Shown: piece by piece, positions 42,080-49,493 of the stretch
How the letters are laid out: each line of letters starts with the position of its first letter
How positions within the stretch are numbered: position 1 is the first letter of the stretch
Assembly (NCBI RefSeq): GCF_002102255.1
Contig: NZ_LQPH01000101.1
Location: 1 to 49,493 of the forward strand
Direction: 5' to 3'
DNA from: Mycobacterium nebraskense
Lineage (GTDB): Bacteria; Actinomycetota; Actinomycetes; Mycobacteriales; Mycobacteriaceae
DNA: 49,493 nucleotides
The notes under the pieces: generated by a model
Database searches by the model: none
What the model was told of the DNA's origin: nothing
What the model saw: only the letters and a program-made list of their open reading frames with translations
Made by a program: the position numbers and the translations under genes

Positions 42080-43767
42080 GGCCAGGTCGACCAGGCGGGC
42101 TCGCCCGCGGTGACGTCGCGGCCATAGCGCTGGAACGCCAGCGCGCGATAGTGGCTCAGGATCGGCTCGGCGTCCGGCTGCATCCGCAACGGCGGCAACG
42201 GTCCGAGCCGGGTCAGCGATGTGCCACCGGGAGCCGGCGAGCCGGCCGCGGCCAGCGCCGGGGCCGGCTCCAGGTCGGTATCGACGGGGACGGGGGCGGT
42301 GGCCGTCAACGCCCATTCACCGGCCCGCGGCCGCTGCGGACCCGTATCGAAAGTCCCTCGCGCGCTGTGGTACTCGACCAGCTCACTGATCAGTTCAGTG
42401 TTCTCCCATTCCCAGGCGACGGCGAACGCGCCGGCCAGGACGGGGGCCGAAATGCTGGTGGCCCAGCGTGCTCGCGCGTCGGCGTCGACGATCGAGTACC
42501 GCACCGAGTCAACGGCCAGCGCGGCCGGCACCTTGAGCTCGGCGGCCTGTTGCAGTTTGGTCAGGCCCCGCCAGTATTCCTCGGTGCCGACCTCGCCGTG
42601 GAGGATGCCGAGTCCCTCCGCCTGCCGCGCCTCGGTCTCCTGCAGCGTCTCGTCGGGATCGCCAGAACTGTCGAAACCGAGGTCCGCCGACGCGTCCGCG
42701 CGCCACACCGTACCGAGATGATTGTCGAGCAGCGCGTACTGCAGCCAGCTGCTGCGCGGCGACGAGTCAAGAAGTTCGCGGGCCTGGGCGATCAGCTCGA
42801 CCGCGTCGGCGAACCGGCTCCAGAATATCGCTATCCAGCTGCGTTGCAACAAGATACGGTGCAGGTGCAGCGGCTTGCCCAATTCCCGCCAGAACCGCTC
42901 GGCGTGTTCCCAGCATTCGTCGGCGGCTTCCAGTGCGCCGGCCCCCAGCCGGGTGAGGCCCATGTACAGCCAGCAGCGGGCGACGTCGTGCGCCCGGGCG
43001 TGCCGGGCGATGACCGGATAAGCCTCCGATACCAATTGCTCGGTGCCGGCGTGGTCGTTCGCCGCCCAGCACGCCACCGCCCGCTCCAATCGCGCACGCG
43101 CCGTGGCCAGTTCCCAGCCATTGGCCTGCGCCCGCGCTTCCGCGCGACGCAGCCAGGGATCGGCTTCCGACAGCCGGCCCGTTTCGACGCAGAACCTGCC
43201 GTACCCGATGCCGGCGACCACCCGAACGTGGTCCGCGGCCTCGCCGCTCCCACGGTAGTCGCCGATACCGCGAACCACGCGCTCCCACAACGGGACTGAT
43301 CGCACATGCAGGTCGTCGTCGCACAGCGCCCTCGCGCACAACACCAGCGCATGGACGCGCAGGCGCTCATGTTCGTCGGCCAGGCCGGGAATATCCGTGT
43401 CGTCATCCAACACCGCCAGCGCCGTCGCCGCGCCTTCGTGATCGCCGATCGCCGCGGCCAAGCCGGTCTGCAGAAACTGAGCCCGCCGCGAGTACCGACG
43501 GATCATGTGTGCGATGTCGGCGTCGGCGGGCATGTTCGCGTAGATCGCCACGCAGTCTCGGATGCGCCGGATGGATTCGCGCACCCCGTCATTCGCGCCG
43601 CGGTCAAGGTAGGTCTCGCCGAGCTGCGCGAGGACTTCCAGCATGAAATCGTCCCGATCTTCCCGCTCGATGCGCGGTATCAAGGACAGCAACAGATCGC
43701 GGGCCCCGGCGTCGTCGGCCGCGAACGCCAGGCGGCGCGCGTTGTCCAACTCGTCGGGGATCGACAC
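42076..43767 (-). CDS. TPR-like helical-repeat protein partner of the CHAT protease
   Basis: A 563-residue protein made largely of paired helices. TPR-like repeats span about residues 10-350 (e.g. DFMLEVLAQLGETYLDRG; ARCWLYMGLTRLGAGALEAA then DECWEHAERFW; WLQYALLDNHLG). The C-terminal 200 residues are proline-rich and less regular. It probably senses or scaffolds for the protease translated from the coupled downstream gene. GTG start at 43767 is used; the frame is open to 43803. No signal peptide. First gene of the minus-strand unit, separated from the lipoprotein gene upstream by a strong hairpin terminator. Confidence 0.82.
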   Translation of the reverse strand: MSIPDELDNARRLAFAADDAGARDLLLSLIPRIEREDRDDFMLEVLAQLGETYLDRGANDGVRESIRRIRDCVAIYANMPADADIAHMIRRYSRRAQFLQTGLAAAIGDHEGAATALAVLDDDTDIPGLADEHERLRVHALVLCARALCDDDLHVRSVPLWERVVRGIGDYRGSGEAADHVRVVAGIGYGRFCVETGRLSEADPWLRRAEARAQANGWELATARARLERAVACWAANDHAGTEQLVSEAYPVIARHARAHDVARCWLYMGLTRLGAGALEAADECWEHAERFWRELGKPLHLHRILLQRSWIAIFWSRFADAVELIAQARELLDSSPRSSWLQYALLDNHLGTVWRADASADLGFDSSGDPDETLQETEARQAEGLGILHGEVGTEEYWRGLTKLQQAAELKVPAALAVDSVRYSIVDADARARWATSISAPVLAGAFAVAWEWENTELISELVEYHSARGTFDTGPQRPRAGEWALTATAPVPVDTDLEPAPALAAAGSPAPGGTSLTRLGPLPPLRMQPDAEPILSHYRALAFQRYGRDVTAGEPAWSTWP

Positions 43768-43813
43768 GGCTGCATCATAAGTCCCGGGGTGTCGTCCGGG
43801 CATCCGAAAGCGG

Positions 43814-43852
43814 CGAGCGGCGGACGCGTGATCCAGGCACGTCCGCCGCTCG
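43814..43852 (-). terminator. Hairpin terminator after the LpqH-like gene
   Basis: Perfect 13-bp inverted repeat CGAGCGGCGGACG / CGTCCGCCGCTCG with a 13-nt loop, 11 nt past the stop of the lipoprotein gene. There is no U-tract, as is common for mycobacterial terminators. It insulates the TPR-CHAT unit. Confidence 0.75.
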
Positions 43853-43863
43853 GTCGCGACCGA

Positions 43864-44343
43864 TCAGCCGCAGGTCACCTTGATGTTGAAGTCCTTGGTG
43901 ATCATTCCGGCCATCGGGTTCTTCAAGTCGGCGCCCTGCGCCTGGCCCGTGATGGTGTAGGTCTTGCCGTCCACGGCCACGTTGGCCGAGCCGACCTTCG
44001 CGCCCATGTTGTTGCTGACCGACAGGGCGTTACCGTCGACAACCATTGCCAGCGACTCGACCTTCGGGGTGGCCTCGTCGGTCATCACGACGGCGAGCGC
44101 CTGCCGTCCGCCGCTGGAGCCACTGCCGATGTCGATCTTGCCGCCGGTCTTGACGCAGGTCACCGAGGCCGGGTCCAGGCCCGCCAGGTCGGTGCCGCCA
44201 ACCTTGACCTGTGCGCCGCCACCGTTGGCGACGCTGGGTGCCGTGCTCGATGCCGGGCTGGCCGTGTGGCCGCCGCTGGAGCACCCCACCAGCACCGATG
44301 CGGCGCCCAGTGTCCCAATCGCAGCCGCGAGAAGACGTTTCAC
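43864..44343 (-). CDS. LpqH-family (19-kDa antigen-like) lipoprotein
   Basis: A 159-residue lipoprotein, the same length I recall for M. tuberculosis LpqH. Basic start MKRLLAAAIG, hydrophobic core, lipobox LVGC, then a serine/threonine/alanine-rich linker. The mature domain has the LpqH pattern (VTCVKTGGKIDIGSG, AVVMTDEATPKVES, YTITGQAQGADLKNPMA) and two conserved cysteines, the last in IKVTCG. GTG start at 44343 preferred, with GGAAGG upstream; an ATG seven codons earlier is possible. Anchored in the cell envelope; homologues are TLR2-active surface lipoproteins. Confidence 0.9.
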   Translation of the reverse strand: MKRLLAAAIGTLGAASVLVGCSSGGHTASPASSTAPSVANGGGAQVKVGGTDLAGLDPASVTCVKTGGKIDIGSGSSGGRQALAVVMTDEATPKVESLAMVVDGNALSVSNNMGAKVGSANVAVDGKTYTITGQAQGADLKNPMAGMITKDFNIKVTCG

Positions 44344-44488
44344 TTTGAGGTTTCCTTCCTTCATGCGCCGCCCCGGTGGCGTCGCCATGGCGCAAGTACA
44401 GTCCGCGCGATTCGCTACCGATCCCAAACTCCGCGGCGTCGAGCCGGTAGGCTGCGTCGAGGTCGGCGCTGACGAAGGGAGGCACGCG

Positions 44489-44869
44489 ATGCTGAGCGTG
44501 AAGTGGCTGGAAAAGCCTGAGGCCCATGACTTCCCGGCGGCAGCGGACTACCTGGCCATGCTCGCCGACTCGGCAACCGTCAAGAAGGTGATCAAGAAGC
44601 TGAAGGCCGGGCCGGTCGCCCACCGGAAGGCCAAAGACATTCTGCGGGCGGCGCGGCTGGGCCTGCTGCCGGTCGACAATCCCCATGTTGCGGCGGACCT
44701 GACCAAAATCGAGAAGGGCCAACCGCTGTCGCCCATCCTGCTGGTACGCGGCGACTTCCCGACCGGTGTCCCGTTGCAGATCGCCGACGGCTACCACCGC
44801 GTGTGCGCGAGCTACCACACCGATGAGAACACCGACATTCCGGTCGTCATCGCGGCCGTGAGCCGCTGA
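44489..44869 (+). CDS. Small ParB/sulfiredoxin-like fold protein
   Basis: A 126-residue protein. The segment PILLVRGDFPTGVPLQIADG followed by YHRVCASYHTDENTDIPVVI has the DGxHR pattern of ParB/sulfiredoxin-like proteins. The N-terminal third is basic and helical (VKKVIKKLKAGPVAHRKAKD). GGGAGG lies about 6 nt before the ATG. Function unknown. The frame is open far upstream, antisense to the lipoprotein gene, without support. The enoyl-CoA hydratase gene follows within 10 nt. Confidence 0.72.
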   Translation: MLSVKWLEKPEAHDFPAAADYLAMLADSATVKKVIKKLKAGPVAHRKAKDILRAARLGLLPVDNPHVAADLTKIEKGQPLSPILLVRGDFPTGVPLQIADGYHRVCASYHTDENTDIPVVIAAVSR

Positions 44870-44877
44870 CCGAGGAC

Positions 44878-45627
44878 GTGACCGTGATCGACATCAAGAC
44901 CGTGGAATCCGTGCGGGTGCTGACCTTGTCGTCGGGTCCCGTCAACGCCCAGGACGTCGAGCTGCTCGAGGAGCTGACCTCGGCGGTCCGCGACCTGGGG
45001 CGTTCGGACGCCGGCGCGCTGGTTGTCACCGGCGCCGGCCGGGCGTTCAGCGCGGGGGTCGACCTCAACCGCGTGGTGGACGGCGGCGCCGGGTACACCG
45101 ATCGCCTGGTCCCGGCGCTGTCCGCGGCGTTCGAGGCGGTGTTCTGCTATCCGGGCCCGACCGTCGCCGCGATCAACGGCGCCGCGATCGCGGGCGGATG
45201 CGTGCTCGCGTGCGCCTGCGACCGCCGCCTCATCGGCCCCGAGGCGCAGATCGGGGCGGCCGAGGTGCGCGTCGGCGTGCCGTTTCCGGTCGCCGCGCTG
45301 GAGGTCATGCGCTACGCGTGCGGGGATCACGCCGAGGAAGTGCTGCTGGGCGGGCGCACCTATCGGGGGCCCGAGGCCGTGGCCCGCGGACTGGCCCATC
45401 GCGTGGTCGCCGACGATCTCGTCGAGGCGGCCGTCGCGGAGGCGTCCGATCTCGGCGGCATCCCGGCCGACGCCTATCGCCAGACCAAGACCCAGCTGCG
45501 GGCGCCGACGATGGCGCGGATCCGCGAGGGCGGGGGTATCGACGACGAGGTCCGCCAGATGTGGGGCGCGGACGAGACCCTGCAACGCATCGCCGCCTAC
45601 GTGGAGCGCCTGCGGCGGCGCGACTGA
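44878..45627 (+). CDS. Enoyl-CoA hydratase/isomerase-family protein
   Basis: A 249-residue crotonase-fold protein: GAGRAFSAGVDLNR, the oxyanion-hole INGAAIAGGCVLACACD, and GAAEVRVGVPFPVAA with a glutamate at 129. The first catalytic glutamate of typical enoyl-CoA hydratases (GGGxE) is replaced (GGCVL), so hydratase activity is doubtful; isomerase or thioesterase-like chemistry is possible. GTG start at 44878, with GAGGAC directly upstream; a GTG at 44884 is an alternative. It probably forms an operon with the ParB-like gene. Confidence 0.86.
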   Translation: MTVIDIKTVESVRVLTLSSGPVNAQDVELLEELTSAVRDLGRSDAGALVVTGAGRAFSAGVDLNRVVDGGAGYTDRLVPALSAAFEAVFCYPGPTVAAINGAAIAGGCVLACACDRRLIGPEAQIGAAEVRVGVPFPVAALEVMRYACGDHAEEVLLGGRTYRGPEAVARGLAHRVVADDLVEAAVAEASDLGGIPADAYRQTKTQLRAPTMARIREGGGIDDEVRQMWGADETLQRIAAYVERLRRRD

Positions 45628-46404
45628 TCAGTCCTCGTCGAGCGCGACACCGCCCCTGGTCCGCCGGCGCCGCATCCGATGCGACCCCTTCCCCGTCGGG
45701 CGGCGGTTGCGCAACTTGGCCTGGGCGTCTTCGGTCTCCTCGGTGGCCTCGGCGGTCTCTTCCGCCGGCTCGGGAGCAGCGGCCACCTCGGTCTCGTCGG
45801 AGGTCTCGGCCTTGACGGTCTCGGTCTCCTCCGCCTCAGCCTCGGCGTCTTCGGCCTCCGACTCGTCGGCGTCTTCGGCTTCTTCCTCGGCTTCTTCCTC
45901 GGTGTCGGCCTCCTCGCCCTCTTTGCGGCGCAACCGACGCTTCTTGGGTTTCTTCGCCTTGATCGGTTTCGGCGGCGGCGGCGGCAACTCGGCGACAAAC
46001 GACAGGTAGAACGCGAAGAACCCGAGCACGGCGATCGCGGCGGCCGCGCCATAAATGGCGAACAGATACTGTCCGGCGGCGTCCAGGCTCAGCCAGATCT
46101 CGCTGATCGCCGTGCCGATGATGAGCACACCCGCCAGCACATGGGCCACGATCGAGGCGACCCTGAGGGTGAGGGCCAGCTGCGGGGTCCCCAGCTCCGG
46201 CTTGCGCACCCGCAACAGGTTGAACACCACGGGCAGTGCGGCCAGGGCGAACAGCGCACCCGCCGCGATACGCAGCGCCGTCCCCAACGAATGCGTGGTG
46301 TCACCCATCAGCTCCGGCCAACGGGGCAACACGAAAAAGAAGTAGAGGACGCCGGCAGCGATCGAGAAAGTCGCGTGCCACGGGATGGCGACCTTGCGCC
46401 CCAT
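45628..46404 (-). CDS. Polytopic membrane protein with long alternating-charge cytoplasmic tail (Rv3723-like)
   Basis: A 258-residue protein with four hydrophobic helices in the first 140 residues. A proline block (PPPPPKP), a lysine/arginine cluster (KAKKPKKRRLRRK), an 80-residue glutamate/aspartate/alanine-rich low-complexity tract, and finally a basic end (RRPTGKGSHRMRRRRTR) follow. From memory it occupies the position of M. tuberculosis Rv3723. Start set by AGGAGG just before the ATG at 46404. The tail is likely disordered; function unknown. Confidence 0.85.
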   Translation of the reverse strand: MGRKVAIPWHATFSIAAGVLYFFFVLPRWPELMGDTTHSLGTALRIAAGALFALAALPVVFNLLRVRKPELGTPQLALTLRVASIVAHVLAGVLIIGTAISEIWLSLDAAGQYLFAIYGAAAAIAVLGFFAFYLSFVAELPPPPPKPIKAKKPKKRRLRRKEGEEADTEEEAEEEAEDADESEAEDAEAEAEETETVKAETSDETEVAAAPEPAEETAEATEETEDAQAKLRNRRPTGKGSHRMRRRRTRGGVALDED

Positions 46405-46493
46405 AAGCCTCCTCATGCTGGTGGCTCAGGCCAGCCTAAAGGCGACCAACCCGATTCCAAACCATCGTGCCCGTCCGCGTGGCGGACCAATTG

Positions 46494-46579
46494 CGGAGGA
46501 TGCGGGATTTGAACCCGCGAGGGCTGTTAACCCAACCCGCGTTCCAGGCGAGCGCCATAGGCCACTAGGCGAATCCTCC
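46494..46579 (-). tRNA. tRNA-Ser (GGA anticodon)
   Basis: An 86-nt class II tRNA. The acceptor stem pairs GGAGGAT with ATCCTCC, the anticodon stem CTCGC/GCGGG encloses loop CTGGAAC (anticodon GGA), there is a long variable arm, and the T-arm is GCGGG-TTCAAAT-CCCGC. CCA is not encoded. Serine is indicated by the long variable arm and anticodon. Confidence 0.93.
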
Positions 46580-46656
46580 GTGGCCATGGTAACCGAGTGT
46601 CTTGAGGGCTCTGTGGCCGCCGCCGCTCGCTGCGCGCCAGGTACTAGACTCGTCGT

Positions 46657-48126
<1,470 letters not shown>

Positions 48127-48234
48127 CGGCGACGACACGCCGGGTGAGTCCACCGTGGGTTCGCACTCGAAGCCGCTGCCGCACACTCGACGCCAGCCGC
48201 GCTCTGGTCGGCCGGCGCCGGTAGCCTGCTGACC

Positions 48235-49493
48235 GTGGCCCTCTACCGCAAGTACCGACCGGCAACCTTCGCCGAGGTGGTGGGGCAGCAGCACGTCACC
48301 GAACCGCTGTCGATCGCCCTGGAAGCCGGCCGGATCAACCACGCCTATCTGTTCTCCGGTCCGCGCGGTTGCGGAAAAACCTCGTCGGCGCGCATCCTGG
48401 CGCGCTCGCTCAACTGCGCGCAGGGGCCGACGGCCAATCCGTGCGGGGTGTGCGAATCCTGCACGGCGCTGGCTCCGAACGCCCCGGGCAGCATCGACGT
48501 GGTGGAGCTGGACGCCGCCAGCCACGGCGGCGTGGACGACACGCGTGAGCTGCGGGACCGCGCGTTCTACGCGCCGGCGCAGTCGCGCTACCGGGTGTTC
48601 ATCATCGACGAGGCGCACATGGTGACCACCGCAGGTTTCAACGCGCTGCTCAAGATCGTGGAGGAGCCGCCCGAGCACCTCATCTTCATCTTCGCCACCA
48701 CCGAGCCGGAGAAGGTGCTGCCGACGATCCGGTCGCGCACCCACCACTACCCGTTCCGGCTGCTGCCGCCGAAAACCATGCGGGCGTTGATCGGGCGGAT
48801 CTGCGAGCAGGAGGGCGTCGTCGTCGACGACGCGGTCTTCCCGCTGGTGATCCGCGCCGGCGGCGGCTCCCCACGCGACACGCTGTCGGTGCTCGATCAG
48901 CTGGTCGCCGGAGCCGACGACAACCACATCACCTACCCGCGGGCGCTCGGGCTGCTGGGCGCCACCGACGTCGCGCTGATCGACGACGCGGTGGACGCCC
49001 TCGCCGCGTCGGACGCCGAGGCGTTGTTCGGCGCGGTGGAGTCGGTGATCGACGCGGGCCACGACCCGCGGCGCTTCGCCACCGACCTGCTGGACCGGTT
49101 CCGCGACCTCATCGTGTTGCAAGCGGTTCCGGACGCGATCAGCCGCGGCGTGGTGGACGCCCCCGAGGACGTGCTCGACCGGATGCGCGACCAGGCGACC
49201 CGCCTCGGGTCGGCCACCCTGACCCGCTACGCCGAGGTCGTGCAGGCGGGGCTGGGCGAGATGCGGGGCGCGACGGCCCCGCGGCTGCTGCTCGAAGTCG
49301 TCTGCGCGCGGCTGCTGCTGCCCTCGGCCAGCGACACCGAGTCGGCACTGCTGCAGCGCGTCGAGCGGATCGAGACCCGGTTGGAGATGTCGATCCCCGC
49401 CTCCGAGACGGCCGCCGCGCACCCGTCGCGGCCGGCGGTGGCCGCGCCCGTGCGGCCCCGCAAGGAGGCCACCCCGCCGAACGAGGCCACCCC
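48235..49493 (+). CDS. dnaX: DNA polymerase III subunits gamma/tau (dnaX), 3' end cut by window
   Basis: The first 419 codons of DnaX. It opens ALYRKYRPATFAEVVGQQHV, followed by the Walker A motif GPRGCGKTS, a zinc site with CGVCESC, the Walker B FIIDEAHM, and sensor motif TTEPEKV. The AAA+ clamp-loader domain is complete, with the collar domain following. GTG start at 48235, the usual mycobacterial start. The reading frame is open at the window edge, so the tau-specific part lies outside. Confidence 0.96.
   Translation, partial: MALYRKYRPATFAEVVGQQHVTEPLSIALEAGRINHAYLFSGPRGCGKTSSARILARSLNCAQGPTANPCGVCESCTALAPNAPGSIDVVELDAASHGGVDDTRELRDRAFYAPAQSRYRVFIIDEAHMVTTAGFNALLKIVEEPPEHLIFIFATTEPEKVLPTIRSRTHHYPFRLLPPKTMRALIGRICEQEGVVVDDAVFPLVIRAGGGSPRDTLSVLDQLVAGADDNHITYPRALGLLGATDVALIDDAVDALAASDAEALFGAVESVIDAGHDPRRFATDLLDRFRDLIVLQAVPDAISRGVVDAPEDVLDRMRDQATRLGSATLTRYAEVVQAGLGEMRGATAPRLLLEVVCARLLLPSASDTESALLQRVERIETRLEMSIPASETAAAHPSRPAVAAPVRPRKEATPPNEAT

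Overview
The window is a high-GC actinobacterial chromosome segment that I assign to Mycobacterium, most likely a non-tuberculous species. The evidence is a 13E12-type DUF222/HNH protein, a LigC and Prim-PolC pair, WS/DGAT acyltransferases, F420-type oxidoreductases, a mycofactocin-type SDR, cutinases and an LpqH-like lipoprotein. From memory, the backbone (ligC, Prim-PolC, a zinc alcohol dehydrogenase, an epimerase, a cutinase, a charged membrane protein, tRNA-Ser, SRP RNA, an aspartate aminotransferase and dnaX) follows M. tuberculosis Rv3731 down to Rv3721c. Large accessory blocks sit between those anchors.

Layout. 0-3.7 kb: DUF222/HNH, ligC and Prim-PolC, the last two divergent with only 26 nt between their starts. 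4.0-9.1 kb: a minus-strand lipid block (FadD, WS/DGAT, hydrolase, acyltransferase) bracketed by a direct repeat of the last 78 bp of Prim-PolC. 9.4-11.2 kb: a gene-poor, lower-GC stretch with a tandem duplication; each copy carries an unannotated 40-42 aa secreted cysteine peptide gene on the minus strand. 11.2-15.3 kb: a secreted DUF2961/GH172-like protein, a rhomboid-like membrane protein and a LysA-like protein with an altered active site.

15.4-25.1 kb is the most coherent accessory system. It contains a mycofactocin/carveol-dehydrogenase-type SDR, a P450, a Rieske oxygenase with a small partner, a crotonase keeping every catalytic residue I recall for 6-oxocamphor hydrolase, an F420-type LLM oxidoreductase, a second SDR, an aldehyde dehydrogenase and a TetR. 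A palindrome, TTGGGCGATCGCCCAA, precedes three of its transcription units, including the one that ends in the tetR gene. I read it as an autoregulated regulon for catabolism of an alicyclic or terpenoid compound. The substrate is unknown.

25.1-37.9 kb: zinc alcohol dehydrogenase, two more WS/DGATs, an SDR with an SRPBCC protein, an epimerase, a cutinase-CsbD operon, a phosphotransferase and a TetR sharing a perfect 33-nt operator-like palindrome, a beta-lactamase-fold hydrolase, and a second cutinase coupled to a DAP-reductase-like dehydrogenase. 37.9-43.8 kb: a CHAT-protease/TPR gene pair beside two coupled unknown proteins, a candidate conflict or cell-death module. 43.9-49.5 kb: conserved backbone ending in a truncated dnaX.

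Starts were chosen from visible ribosome binding sites, signal peptides and overlaps. No database search was possible, so family calls rest on motif recognition and comparisons with named genes are from memory.
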